DNA of 64,000 bases from Actinacidiphila acididurans (GTDB lineage: Bacteria > Actinomycetota > Actinomycetes > Streptomycetales > Streptomycetaceae), in contig NZ_JADKYB010000023.1 in NCBI RefSeq assembly GCF_016918855.1, positions 62,001-126,000 on the forward strand, given 5' to 3'. Positions 1-10,965 of the stretch are shown here, piece after piece. The translations under genes were made by a program, and so were the position numbers. The notes below the pieces were generated by a model that made no database searches, was not told where the DNA came from, and saw only the letters and a program-made list of their open reading frames with translations. How positions within the stretch are numbered: position 1 is the first letter of the stretch; every line of letters starts with the position of its first letter.

Positions 1-2
1 GC

Positions 3-440
3 TGGACCACCCAGCACGGGCCCGCCCCGGCACTCCCCACCGTCCCCTCCTGGTGCTACGGCACGCCCGGCCTGGCCCGCGCCCAGCAACTCGCCGCCAT
101 CGTCCTCGGCGATCACGACCGCAAACGGATGGCCGAACGCGCCCTGCTGCTCTGCATGACCGACCCCGGCCGGCTCGACCTGATCGCCGACCGCGGCCTG
201 TGCCACGGCTTCGGCGGCCTGCTGCGTACGGTGCAGCGCGTCGCCCAGGACGCGGACAGCCCTGGGGCATTCGCCGCCCTGACCGGCCGGATCACGACCG
301 GGCTCCTCGCAGCGGCCGTCCCCGACGCGAGCGGCTTCCTCGAAGGAAAGGCCGGGGCCGCCCTCGCCTTCCAGGACGCCCCCGACAGCGACGATCCTGC
401 GCCCCAAGGGCAGTGGGACGCCTGCCTGCTGCTGACGTGA
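3..440 (+). CDS. LanC-type lanthionine synthetase C family protein (C-terminal part)
   Basis: The N-terminus lies left of the window; 145 residues are visible. LanC proteins are zinc enzymes that close thioether rings by adding Cys thiols to dehydrated Ser/Thr in a precursor peptide. Two family signatures are in frame: WCYGTPG near visible residue 17 and LCHGFGG near residue 67. In the family the Cys of the first and the Cys-His of the second bind zinc. The stop overlaps the next gene start (GTGA), so the two are probably translationally coupled. It sits beside a thiopeptide-type dehydratase-domain protein, so it belongs to a RiPP cluster whose precursor must be to the left. A free-standing LanC and the cyclase domain of a LanM/LanL protein cannot be told apart from this piece. 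Confidence 0.85.
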   Translation, partial: WTTQHGPAPALPTVPSWCYGTPGLARAQQLAAIVLGDHDRKRMAERALLLCMTDPGRLDLIADRGLCHGFGGLLRTVQRVAQDADSPGAFAALTGRITTGLLAAAVPDASGFLEGKAGAALAFQDAPDSDDPAPQGQWDACLLLT

Positions 441-1402
441 CAGGGGTGACCGTGCGCGACGTCGACCGAGCCGAGGACGCCGTCCTGAGTGTCCTGCGCG
501 GAACGCCGATCGAGGAGGCAGCCCGCCGAGCAGACATGCCCACCGGCCACCTGGCCGAAGACCTGGAACGGTACCGGGCCGCCGGCCGGGCCGCGCTGGA
601 AGCCGCGCCCGCCGGATGGCACCAGGTGAGCATCCAGTTCACCGACTACCCCGCCGCGGCGGATACTTTGCGGGCCTACCTCGCCCCCGCCCTGACGAAC
701 GGGCCGGTCGGCGCCTGGTGGTTCGTGCGCAAGCACCCGCACTGGAGACTGCGCCTGCACCCCCACCCGGACGCGACCACCGAAGACGTCATCGCCCACA
801 TCACCAGGGCGCTCGACCACGCTGTGTCCTGGGGCCTGGTCAAGGACTGGCGGCCCGGCCCGTACGAACCGGAGACCATCGCCTTCGGCGGCCCCGTCGG
901 CATGCGACTCGCACACGGACTCTTCCACGCCGACAGCGCCGGAATCCTCGACTACCTCCACCGCAGCGCCGACGGCCACGCACGCATGCTGGACGCGAAG
1001 GCGACCTCTCTGCTGGCCATGACCCTGCTGATGCGCGCTGCCGGTCTGGAATTCGGCGAACAGGGCGACATCTGGGGCCAGGTCGAAATCCGTCGCCCCT
1101 TCGCCGCCGACGTAGCCTCGGAGAAGGTCAGCGCGATGGCGCCCGCCGTACGCCGCCTCCTCCTGACCGACGCCACCGAGCTGCTCACCGATGGCCCCCT
1201 TACCCCGGTACGCCCATGGATCGAGGCCCTGCAACACAGCGGCCGGGCCCTCGCCGACGCCGCCGCCAACGGACACCTCGGCCTCGGCCTGCGCGGCATC
1301 CTGGCGCGCCACGTCCTCTTCCACTGGAACCGCACGGGCTTCACCACCCACCAGCAAGCCATCTGGTCCCGCGCCGCCCGGGAAGCCGTACTCGGAGGCT
1401 GA
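437..1402 (+). CDS. Thiopeptide-type bacteriocin biosynthesis domain protein (lantibiotic dehydratase C-terminal-like)
   Basis: About 321 residues. From about residue 55 the protein matches the 'thiopeptide-type bacteriocin' domain, the small elimination/cycloaddition-like part of split LanB dehydratases. Visible features are GWHQVSIQF, the AWWFVRKHPHWRLRL block, an FGGPVGM segment and a late RHVLFHWNR segment. In this family the domain eliminates glutamate from glutamylated Ser/Thr, or performs [4+2] cycloaddition in thiopeptides. The first 50 residues resemble a short helical leader. GTG at 437 overlaps the LanC stop; GTG at 446 and 452 are alternatives, and 452 follows a GGGG stretch. Same operon as the LanC fragment. 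The exact reaction cannot be assigned without the precursor peptide. Confidence 0.8.
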   Translation: MTGVTVRDVDRAEDAVLSVLRGTPIEEAARRADMPTGHLAEDLERYRAAGRAALEAAPAGWHQVSIQFTDYPAAADTLRAYLAPALTNGPVGAWWFVRKHPHWRLRLHPHPDATTEDVIAHITRALDHAVSWGLVKDWRPGPYEPETIAFGGPVGMRLAHGLFHADSAGILDYLHRSADGHARMLDAKATSLLAMTLLMRAAGLEFGEQGDIWGQVEIRRPFAADVASEKVSAMAPAVRRLLLTDATELLTDGPLTPVRPWIEALQHSGRALADAAANGHLGLGLRGILARHVLFHWNRTGFTTHQQAIWSRAAREAVLGG

Positions 1403-1486
1403 CGAACGTCGAGATCATGGAGTTCAAGGCAATGCGGGCTCTGCGCGCACGATCACCCATAGCGGACGCCCCCTGAGCGGCAGCGG

Positions 1487-1504
1487 AGCACCGAGTGCGG
1501 TGCT
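1487..1504. terminator. Hairpin between convergent genes
   Basis: Perfect 7-bp stem AGCACCG / CGGTGCT with loop AGTG, flanked by a C-run before and a G-run after that could lengthen the stem. It lies between the ends of the RiPP gene and the TetR gene, so it could end transcription in both directions. There is no U-tract, as is common in high-GC actinobacteria. Confidence 0.55.
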
Positions 1505-1547
1505 GGGGGGGCGGCTGGACCGGCTGTACGGCAGCGGGTTGCGAAGA

Positions 1548-2270
1548 TCAAGTTCTGGCTTGAAGGCGGAGGCCCGCCAGGGTCAGATCGAGTGCGGCGA
1601 GGAACTGGTCGCGGTCGTCGTGTCCCGCGAACTCGTCGGCGATCTGGTGGACGAACGGGAAGTCTGTGGCGTCGAGCGAGCGCCACGACTCGGCGAAGCG
1701 GCTGAGGAACTCGTCGCGGTCCACGTGGCCGTCGAGCAGTTCCTGTGGGATTTCCACGCCCAGGTCGGCGGCCGTGCCGACCACGACGCCTGTGACCGCC
1801 GAAACGGCGTGGAACCGCTGTCGCGGTGTGAGGTCGAGGCGGAGGGTCTGCTGGCCGAGCTTCTCGTACAGGCGCAACGAGTTGCCCTGGATGTCGGTGT
1901 TGCGCATGAAGTAGGCCGACAGCCACGGCCGGTCCACGATGGCATCGAACAGCGTGACGGCCATCGCGCGCATGTCGGCGATCGGGTCGTCGCTGTCCGG
2001 CTGCTCTTCGACGGCCGCGAGGATCCCGCCGATCGCGTGGTCGGTGGCGCGGTCGAGCAGCTCGTCCTTGTTCGCGACGTACCAGTAGATCGTCCCGACG
2101 CCCGTGCCGAGCCGGGCGGCGAGAGCGCGGAATGTCAGCGCCGATCCGCCCGCCTCGTCGAGCAGGGCCACGGCCGCTGTGAGGACGGCTTCCATGGAGT
2201 GCGAAGCACGTCTGCGTCCTCGGGGGGACCCTTCGGCGGAGCGCGTTCGCGGGGGTGTCATGCCCTCCAT
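1548..2270 (-). CDS. TetR/AcrR family transcriptional regulator
   Basis: About 240 residues. A TetR helix-turn-helix is clear: FRALAARLGTGVGTIYWYVANKDEL at about residues 47-71, the classical recognition-helix pattern ending in YWYVxNKxxL. The long C-terminal ligand domain resembles the TetR_C class fused to drug-sensing repressors. The gene is divergent from a DHA2-type efflux pump, so the likely role is local repression of that pump and itself. ATG at 2270 is used; ATG at 2261 is an alternative in frame, and the GGAGG stretches fit neither start ideally. The region upstream of 2270 would translate as low-quality sequence containing the operator repeats, so it is not taken as coding. Ligand unknown. 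Confidence 0.85.
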   Translation of the reverse strand: MEGMTPPRTRSAEGSPRGRRRASHSMEAVLTAAVALLDEAGGSALTFRALAARLGTGVGTIYWYVANKDELLDRATDHAIGGILAAVEEQPDSDDPIADMRAMAVTLFDAIVDRPWLSAYFMRNTDIQGNSLRLYEKLGQQTLRLDLTPRQRFHAVSAVTGVVVGTAADLGVEIPQELLDGHVDRDEFLSRFAESWRSLDATDFPFVHQIADEFAGHDDRDQFLAALDLTLAGLRLQART

Positions 2271-2292
2271 CCAATCACCATTTGCCTCCCTA

Positions 2293-2344
2293 TCGAACGA
2301 CGGTCTATGGTCGAACCGCGTTCCATTATCGAACCACGTTCCAT
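2293..2344. promoter_or_regulatory. Three phased GAAC-N3-GTTC-like sites (probable TetR operators)
   Basis: Three 16-bp units begin at 2293, 2311 and 2329, exactly 18 bp apart. Units two and three are TCGAACCGCGTTCCAT and TCGAACCACGTTCCAT; unit one is a degenerate copy, TCGAACGACGGTCTAT. Each contains a palindromic GAAC-N3-GTTC core (GAAC-N3-GGTC in the first). They lie between the divergent TetR and MFS genes, the expected position for the repressor's binding sites. Confidence 0.7.
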
Positions 2345-2406
2345 GCTGGTTCTGTGCCAAGCGTCGTCCGATGGTCGGCGATGCCTGATCCGAAGGGAGG
2401 CCGGCC

Positions 2407-3861
2407 ATGACCGCGACCACCGAGTTCGCTGCATCCCGTACCTATGCGTCGCTCCGCGCGGCCTGGATTCCCCTGGCCGCGCTCTGCCTGGCCTTCTTCG
2501 TCGAGATGGTCGACAACACGCTGCTCTCGATCGCGCTGCCGACCATCGGCCGTGACCTCGGCACCGGCACGACCGCCCTGCAGTGGGTCACCGGCGCCTA
2601 CTCGCTGACGTTCGGCGGTCTCCTGCTGACGGCGGGATCCATGGCCGATCGCCTCGGACGCCGGCGTGTGCTGCTGGCCGGCCTCGCCGTGTTCGGTCTG
2701 CTGAGCCTGTGCGTCGTCGCCGTCGATTCCGCCGGGCAGCTCATCGTTCTGCGGGCCGGACTCGGCGTAGCCGCCGCGGCCATGGCGCCTATCACCAACT
2801 CGCTGGTCTTCCGCCTGTTCGACGATCAGGCGCTGCGCATGCGTGCGATGACCCTGATGATCGTCGTCGGCATGTCCGGTTTTGTCCTCGGCCCGCTGCT
2901 GGGCGGCACCGCGCTCGCCCACGTGAGCTGGCAGTGGCTCCTGGTGATCAACGCGCCGATCGCGTTGATCGCGGCGATCGGCGTGCGGCTCGGCGTCGCG
3001 GCCGACCGGCCCGAAGACCTGACCGAGGACCGGCTCGACCTGCCGGGCGCTGCCTTGAGCGTGCTCGCCATCGGCCTGGCCTGCTACGCGCTCACCAGCG
3101 GTGTCGAGCACGGCTGGTTCTCCACGATCACCATCGCGTCGATCCTCGGCGCCGTGGCCGCGGGCATCGCGTTCGTGTGGCACGAGCGCCGCAGCAAGGC
3201 GCCCATGCTGGACCTGGAGATCTTCTCCGGCGGGACCGTCCGCGGCGCGGCCATCGCCCAGATCGGGACGTCCATCGCGATGGCCGGCGTGATGTTCGGG
3301 CTCATCCTCCACTTCCAGTACGCCTACGGATGGAGCCCCGTGCGGGCCGGCCTGGCGAACCTGCCGATCATCGTGACCATGATCGTCGCTACCCCCCTGT
3401 CGGAATGGCTCGCGAAGAGGTTCGGTCACCGCATCGCCTGCCTGATCGGCGCGGCCTGCCTGGCCGGCGCGCTGGCCGGCCTCGCCTGGGGCGTCGACCA
3501 CGGGTACGCCGCCATCGCCATTTCCATGGTCGTGATGACCATCGGGCTGCGCACTGTCATGACGATCTGCGCCATCGCCCTGGTCGAGGCGATGCCGGCC
3601 AACCGCACCTCGATCGGCACGGCACTCAACGACACCGCCCAGGAGGTCGGGACCAGCGTCGGCACCGCCGTGGTCGGAACCATGATCGCCGCCCTGGTCA
3701 CCACGCAGCTGCCCGCAGGTGCCTGGAGCAGCAGCCTCGTGCAGTCGTTCTTCCACGGTGAGCGGATCACCTACGCCGTACTGGCAGTGATCGTCGCCCT
3801 GATCTCGGCAGGCGGTGCCGTCACCCTCACCGACTCGCACTCCGTCGAAGAGCCTGCCTGA
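2407..3861 (+). CDS. MFS transporter, DHA2 (EmrB/QacA-like) drug efflux family
   Basis: 484 residues, with a hydrophobicity pattern consistent with 14 membrane helices. The N-half carries the motif-D-like VEMVDNTLLSIALPTI stretch and a loop 2-3 motif ADRLGRRRVLL (motif A); a motif-C-like GFVLGPLLGG stretch follows in helix 5. These mark proton-driven drug antiporters of the DHA2 class. GGAGG at 2396-2400 supports the ATG. It is transcribed away from the TetR gene across the triple operator, so substrate-induced derepression is the likely control. The substrate is not readable from sequence; self-resistance to the neighbouring RiPP product is possible but unproven. Confidence 0.88.
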   Translation: MTATTEFAASRTYASLRAAWIPLAALCLAFFVEMVDNTLLSIALPTIGRDLGTGTTALQWVTGAYSLTFGGLLLTAGSMADRLGRRRVLLAGLAVFGLLSLCVVAVDSAGQLIVLRAGLGVAAAAMAPITNSLVFRLFDDQALRMRAMTLMIVVGMSGFVLGPLLGGTALAHVSWQWLLVINAPIALIAAIGVRLGVAADRPEDLTEDRLDLPGAALSVLAIGLACYALTSGVEHGWFSTITIASILGAVAAGIAFVWHERRSKAPMLDLEIFSGGTVRGAAIAQIGTSIAMAGVMFGLILHFQYAYGWSPVRAGLANLPIIVTMIVATPLSEWLAKRFGHRIACLIGAACLAGALAGLAWGVDHGYAAIAISMVVMTIGLRTVMTICAIALVEAMPANRTSIGTALNDTAQEVGTSVGTAVVGTMIAALVTTQLPAGAWSSSLVQSFFHGERITYAVLAVIVALISAGGAVTLTDSHSVEEPA

Positions 3862-3940
3862 ACGCCGGCAAACGCTGAGCGAGATCACCAGGCCAGCAGA
3901 AGCGGCAGGGTGTCGAACCCACTCCAGCCAACGCCCCCGC

Positions 3941-4390
3941 TCAGATCAGCAGGTCGAAGAGTTCGAAGGCTTCGTCCCACTGGTCCGTGGATGGGCGGCG
4001 GGTGTCGCGGGCGATGGTTTTGAGGGCGCGGGCGAGGGCGACGCTGAGGCCACCGGCCAGGTCGGGCAGCCGCTGCTGGGTGTCCTCGGCGGCGTCCATG
4101 CCGAGGGCGGGGCGGGCGGCGAGCTGGTCGAGCAGCGGACGCAGTTCGATGCCCTCCTCCAGCTTCTGGAAAGCGTGGATGCTCTCCTGCAGGCCTTTGG
4201 TGACCGGGAGGTCCTGCGGCTCGATGATGTCCCGGTCGTTGGCCTTTGCATCGGCCGTGCCGATGAGGAAGAGGTCGTAGAGCTTGGCGTCCACGAAGTC
4301 GTTGTAGCGCTTGAGGTCGTTCTTGTTGACATCGAGGCCGGCGGCTGCACGGAAGAAGCGCTCGAACTTGGGAGCTCCCATGACGGGCAT
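3941..4390 (-). CDS. DUF1931 family protein (histone-fold-like)
   Basis: 149 residues. The sequence matches the DUF1931 family, all-helical proteins whose known archaeal and bacterial structures contain a doubled histone-like fold. Visible are the N-terminal KFERFFRAAAGLDVNKNDLK segment and the helical block through EEGIELRPLLDQLAA. Function is unknown; DNA binding has been proposed for the fold but not shown here. ATG 4390 follows an AGGGAAAA stretch. It lies 39 bp after the thioredoxin-reductase-like gene and is the last gene of the minus-strand stress block. It is convergent with the MFS gene, with only 79 bp between the stops. Confidence 0.8.
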   Translation of the reverse strand: MPVMGAPKFERFFRAAAGLDVNKNDLKRYNDFVDAKLYDLFLIGTADAKANDRDIIEPQDLPVTKGLQESIHAFQKLEEGIELRPLLDQLAARPALGMDAAEDTQQRLPDLAGGLSVALARALKTIARDTRRPSTDQWDEAFELFDLLI

Positions 4391-4429
4391 GTCATTTTCC
4401 CTTTTTCGCGGCGGTGGATGGGCTTGAGG

Positions 4430-6106
4430 TCATTGGACGGCCGGTGGTCCCACCTCCCCGAGGTGCTCGTGTGCCAGGCGGACAGCCATGGCACCCTCGC
4501 CGACTGCGGAGGCCACCCGCTTGACCGAGCCGCTGCGGACGTCGCCGACGGCGAAGACACCCGGCAGATCGGTCTCCAGGGCGAGCGGGGTGCGAGCCAG
4601 GGGCTCCCAGCTGTCCCCTGTCAGGTGGGCCACCTCCTGCCCGGTCGGAATGAAGCCGCGCCGGTCCAGGGTGACGGCGCCGGCGAGCCAGGAGGTGGCG
4701 GGACGCGCGCCGATGAAGACGAACAGGGCGCGGGCCGCCAGCACCTGCTGCCGGCCGGTGCGGTTGTCCTCGACGACGACGGATTCGACTTGGTCCTCGC
4801 CGGTCACCTCCCGGACCTCGGTATGCAGCCGGACATGGATGCGGGGGTGCCGCTCGATCCGGTCGATCAGGTAGCGGGACATGCTGTGTTCCAGGTCTCC
4901 GCCACGGACCAGAAGATGGACGGCGGGCGACTCGCGCGCCAGGAACAGGACTGCTTGGCCGGCGGAGTTGCCGCCGCCCACGACGGCCACCGTGTTGAGG
5001 CGGCAGGTCCGCGCCTCCCAGACGGTGGCGGCGTAGTGGACCCCGAGTCCTTCGAACCGCTCCACGCCGGGGGCGGTCAGGCGCCGGTAGCGGGCACCGG
5101 TGGCCACCACGACGTTGGTGGCGCTGACGGTGCCGCCGTCGGCGAGCCGCACCACGCTGGTCCCGTCGCGTTCTTCGAGGCCGGTGGCCTCCGAGGGGAC
5201 GTCGATCCGGACGCCGAACCGGGTGGCCTGCACGACGGCGCGTTCGGCGAGCTCCATGCCGGAGATCCCGGCGGGGAAACCGAGGTAGTTCTCGATCCGG
5301 GAGGAGGTGCCGGCCTGGCCGCCGGTCGCCACCGCGTCCAGGACGACGGTGGACAGTCCCTCGGAGGCGCTGTACACCGCGGCGGCCAGGCCACCGGGTC
5401 CCGCGCCGACCACCACCAGGTCGCAGATGGCCTTCGCAGCGTTCTCGGCCCGTAGCCCGATGATCTGGGCGAGTTCGATGTTGGAGGGATTGCGCAGCAC
5501 CCGGTAGTCGTGCCAGACAACGATCGGAGTCTCCTCGGGCGCGACACCAAGACGCGTCAGCAGCGCCTCGGCCTCGGTGTCCTTCTCCAGATCCACCCAG
5601 CGGTGCGGAAGGCGATTGCGGGCGGCGAACTCCAGCAGCCGCCGAGTGTCGGGGGAGAACGCGGAGCCGATGATGCGGAAGCCCGTGCCCGTGCCGGCCA
5701 GCATCGTACGGCGCAGAAGGTAGGCCCGCAGGATGACGTCGCCGAGCGCGGGTTCGCGGCTGAGCAGGTCGCGCAGGGCGTCCGAACCCACAGCCAGTAC
5801 CTCTCCGGGTCTGTTCACCACCGCGCTGACGAAAGCGGTCTGGCCCTCCAGTACGCCAAGTTCGCCGAGGAAGCTGCGCGGACCGTGCAGTTGGACGACG
5901 TGCTCCTGGTCGTCGTGGCCTTCGACCACGGCCACCGTGCCGCTGAGGACGACGAAGAACTCGTCACTGCGTTCGCCGGCCCGGAAGAGCTGTTCCCCCT
6001 CGCGGACCTGCCGTTCCTGTCCGCAGGATCTCAGGATCCCCATCTGGTCGTCCGTCAGCCTCGGGTACGCCCCGTGGATGTCGGCCGTCGGGGTCAGAGT
6101 CGGCAC
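4430..6106 (-). CDS. Cyclic-nucleotide-binding-domain / thioredoxin-reductase-like FAD oxidoreductase
   Basis: About 558 residues. Order: a CNMP/CRP-type beta-roll (about 15-130, with GELG near the phosphate-binding cassette); a thioredoxin-fold-like linker lacking cysteines (about 150-220); then a TrxR-type flavoprotein with the FAD motif VVGAGPGGLAAA (about 230), the TGGQAGTSSRIENYLGFP block, the NADPH motif VAVVGGGNSAGQA (about 370) and a C-terminal FAVGDVRSGSVKR FAD motif. The redox CxxC between the nucleotide domains is absent; the only cysteine nearby is in ARTCRLN. The protein therefore cannot reduce thioredoxin by the usual dithiol route. GTG 6106 has AAGGGAG just upstream and is preferred to ATG 6121. 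A hairpin separates it from the UBP gene. Confidence 0.82.
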   Translation of the reverse strand: MPTLTPTADIHGAYPRLTDDQMGILRSCGQERQVREGEQLFRAGERSDEFFVVLSGTVAVVEGHDDQEHVVQLHGPRSFLGELGVLEGQTAFVSAVVNRPGEVLAVGSDALRDLLSREPALGDVILRAYLLRRTMLAGTGTGFRIIGSAFSPDTRRLLEFAARNRLPHRWVDLEKDTEAEALLTRLGVAPEETPIVVWHDYRVLRNPSNIELAQIIGLRAENAAKAICDLVVVGAGPGGLAAAVYSASEGLSTVVLDAVATGGQAGTSSRIENYLGFPAGISGMELAERAVVQATRFGVRIDVPSEATGLEERDGTSVVRLADGGTVSATNVVVATGARYRRLTAPGVERFEGLGVHYAATVWEARTCRLNTVAVVGGGNSAGQAVLFLARESPAVHLLVRGGDLEHSMSRYLIDRIERHPRIHVRLHTEVREVTGEDQVESVVVEDNRTGRQQVLAARALFVFIGARPATSWLAGAVTLDRRGFIPTGQEVAHLTGDSWEPLARTPLALETDLPGVFAVGDVRSGSVKRVASAVGEGAMAVRLAHEHLGEVGPPAVQ

Positions 6107-6190
6107 GGTTGCTCCCTTCATCGGAAACAGACGCGAAAGGCGGACAGCGGAGTTCGGAGGACAGTCAGGAGCGGCGGCTCTGGAGGAGGC

Positions 6191-6210
6191 GCCCGGCCGG
6201 CCTGCCGGGC
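6191..6210. terminator. GC hairpin after the UBP zinc-finger gene
   Basis: Perfect 7-bp stem GCCCGGC / GCCGGGC with a 6-nt loop, touching the stop codon of the UBP gene on its downstream side. It lies in the only sizeable gap (104 bp) of the dnaK-DUF1931 block. It may attenuate read-through into the reductase-like gene. Confidence 0.5.
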
Positions 6211-6474
6211 TCAGACCATCGCCTCGTGCACGAAACACCACCGCCAGTCCTCACCAGGCTCGAACGACCGCACGATCGGGTACCCGTCGGTCGCCGCGTG
6301 AGCACGGGCATGGCGCATGGGCGAGGAGTCGCAGCAGCCGACGTGGCCGCAGGTCAGGCACAGGCGCAGATGCACCCACGGAGCCCCCATGCGCAGGCAG
6401 TCCTCGCAACCCTGCGGCGTTCTGGGCGCCACGGGCCGGACCATCGACAAGTGCGGGTCGGGAATGCTGGTCAT
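6211..6474 (-). CDS. UBP-type zinc finger domain protein
   Basis: 87 residues, essentially one zf-UBP domain. It shows CEDCLRMG, LRLCLTCGHVGCCDSS, a HARAHA pair of histidines and the terminal WRWCFVHE. In eukaryotes this fold binds the ubiquitin C-terminus; stand-alone bacterial copies have no settled function. ATG 6474 overlaps the thioredoxin stop (TGATG) and has GGGAGG 5 nt upstream, so it is translationally coupled to thioredoxin. The first methionine could also be GTG 6477. Confidence 0.83.
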   Translation of the reverse strand: MTSIPDPHLSMVRPVAPRTPQGCEDCLRMGAPWVHLRLCLTCGHVGCCDSSPMRHARAHAATDGYPIVRSFEPGEDWRWCFVHEAMV

Positions 6475-6997
6475 CACGGCCTCCCGGAGGCGGGATCGGC
6501 TGATTCATGGGACGCCGACAGCGACTCGTCCACCCACTGACGCAGCGCGTTCGCGGGCGCGGCGCCGGTCTGGCGGGCGACTTGCCTGCCATGGTCGAGA
6601 ACCAGAAGGGTGGGTACCGCTTGGACTTCGAAGCGTCGCGCCAGCCCCGGCGACTTGTCGATGTCGACCTTCACGAGCTTGATCCGCCCCGCCAGGCGCT
6701 CCGCGACCTGTTCGAGGGCGGGGCTCACCGTACGGCAGGGACCGCACCAGGTGGCCCAGAGGTCCACGAGCACGGGCAGGCTCGCTTGCTCGGCGACCTC
6801 CCTGAAGTCGGCGTCGCCTGCTTCGGCGATCCACGGCAGCGCCGCCCGACAGTTTCCGCAACGCAGGCTGCCCTGCGCCGCGGCGGGTACGCGATTGATC
6901 CGGCCGCAGTTGGCGCAGGTGACCGTCCGCACCGAGGTCTCGGCTCCAGCGGTGTCACGGCCGCCGCGGTCGGCGCGGCCTTCTCGAGAAGTACTCA

Positions 6998-6998
<1 letters not shown>
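6474..6998 (-). CDS. trxC: Thioredoxin with N-terminal zinc ribbon (TrxC type)
   Basis: 174 residues. The N-terminus has two CxxC pairs (CANCGRINRVP and RCGNCRAALPW), as in E. coli thioredoxin 2, which bind zinc. The thioredoxin fold follows with the active site WATWCGPCR and the cis-Pro loop VPTLL. It reduces disulfides in cytosolic proteins; zinc-ribbon thioredoxins are linked to oxidative stress. ATG 6998 overlaps the clpB stop (GTGATGA) and has AGGAG upstream; GTG 7001 is an alternative. Placement directly after clpB suggests joint production of unfolding and thiol-repair activities. The partner reductase is not obvious, since the nearby TrxR-like protein lacks CxxC. Confidence 0.9.
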
Positions 6999-9612
<2,614 letters not shown>

Positions 9613-9622
<10 letters not shown>

Positions 9623-10002
9623 GTCGTGGGCTCCTTGGCGGCTCTTTCGCTGCGCCGCAGTGCGGTTTCCAGACTTTCGATGCGGTCGAGCAGGTCCAGG
9701 ACGACGCCGATGGCCGCGTAGTTGAGGCACAGTCCGTCCCGCAGCCGCTGCACCCGGGCGATGGCCGACGGCGCGCTGGTCCGGAACCACAGCCGGCCCC
9801 GGGCGTCACGCTCGGCGTCCACCAGCCCGAGGGCGACGAAGCGGCTGACGAGTTCGGCCGGCAGTCCGCTTCGGCCGGCCACTCCGGCCATGGGGAGCTG
9901 ATAGGGGCTGGGACCGGTCCGGTAGACCCGCACCAGGGGATAGGCCGCCCTCGTACCGGCCTGTCCGGTGCTTTCGGCGGGAGAACGGCGTTCGTCTCTC
10001 AT
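9613..10002 (-). CDS. CbpM-like chaperone modulator (MerR-type fold)
   Basis: 129 residues. The segment YQLPMAGVAGRSGLPAELVSRF and the later helix AIARVQRLRDGLCLNYAAIG match the MerR-like winged-helix found in CbpM proteins, which bind the J-domain of CbpA-type DnaJ proteins and inhibit them. ATG 10002 overlaps the dnaJ stop (ATGA), the same pairing as cbpA-cbpM in E. coli. A DNA-binding role (HspR/MerR type) is possible but less likely, because HspR C-terminal signatures are absent. No HAIR-type HspR operator was seen upstream of dnaK. Confidence 0.72.
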
Positions 10003-10958
10003 GTCTGCTTCCTCGGGTCGAAGGAGGAGACGGCGGCCAGTTCCTCGAACAGCTCGCGCTCGCGCGGGCTGGGCGAGGGCGGCACCATCACCTGGATTTC
10101 GGCGTAGAGGTGCCCGGGGGAACCTTTCGGGTGTGGCATCCCTTCACCGCGCAGTCGCAGCCGGCGGCCGGTGGAGGTACCGGGTGGCACATGCACCTTG
10201 ACCGTCCCGCCGGGACCGGCGACCGGAACCGTCGCCCCCAGCGCGGCTTCCCAGGCTGTGACCGGCAGATCGACGTGGATGTCGCGCCCGACGAGGCGGT
10301 AGCGCGGATGGGGGGCGATACGGACCACCAGATAGAGGTCCCCGGCGGACTCCGGGCCGCGGCCCCGCCCGCCCTCCCCCGCCAGCCGAATGCGCTGCCC
10401 GTCGACGACGCCGGCCGGGATGGTGACGTCGTAGCTGCGTTCGCCCCCGGGTCCGCCCAGGGTGATCTTCCGTCGGCCGCCGCGGTACGCCTCCTCCACG
10501 CTGAGGACGAGTTCGGCCTCCTGGTCCGCGCCCGGGATCGGGCTGCCCCGCCCGCTGCCGCCCCGGCCGCCGAACATGCCCTCGAAGAGGTCCTCGAAGT
10601 CCATGCCGGAGGTGTCGAACCCGGTCTCCGTCCAGGTCCGGGCCCCTGCCCGGCCTCGGGCGTCTCCGAAGGGACCGCCGCGGTACGCGCCACCGAAGCC
10701 CTGGCCGGCCGCGACACGCTCGTCGTAGTCCTCCGGAATCTGCCGGAAGTCCGGGCCGAAACGGTCGTAGCGGGACCGGGCGTCGGGGTCGGACAGCACG
10801 CTGTACGCCTCGTTGATCTGCTTGAAGCGCTCCTCGGCAGCCGGGTCACGGTTGACGTCCGGGTGGTAGCGGCGGGCCAGGGTACGGAAGGCTCGCTGGA
10901 TCTCGGCGGCGTCTGCGGTGCGGGGAATGCCCAGCACCTCGTAGTAGTCGTCTGCCAT
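9999..10958 (-). CDS. DnaJ/CbpA-type J-domain co-chaperone lacking the zinc finger
   Basis: 319 residues. The J-domain (4-70) has the catalytic HPD in ARRYHPDVN. A Gly/Arg-rich region and a Phe-rich FEDLFEGMFGG segment follow, then two beta-rich client-binding domains (about 150-310). The CxxCxGxG zinc repeats of canonical DnaJ are missing, so this is a CbpA-class (type B) J-protein. It delivers clients and stimulates the ATPase of the DnaK encoded upstream. It lies 7 bp after grpE and overlaps cbpM. Confidence 0.92.
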   Translation of the reverse strand: MADDYYEVLGIPRTADAAEIQRAFRTLARRYHPDVNRDPAAEERFKQINEAYSVLSDPDARSRYDRFGPDFRQIPEDYDERVAAGQGFGGAYRGGPFGDARGRAGARTWTETGFDTSGMDFEDLFEGMFGGRGGSGRGSPIPGADQEAELVLSVEEAYRGGRRKITLGGPGGERSYDVTIPAGVVDGQRIRLAGEGGRGRGPESAGDLYLVVRIAPHPRYRLVGRDIHVDLPVTAWEAALGATVPVAGPGGTVKVHVPPGTSTGRRLRLRGEGMPHPKGSPGHLYAEIQVMVPPSPSPRERELFEELAAVSSFDPRKQT

Positions 10959-10965
10959 GGCGGCC

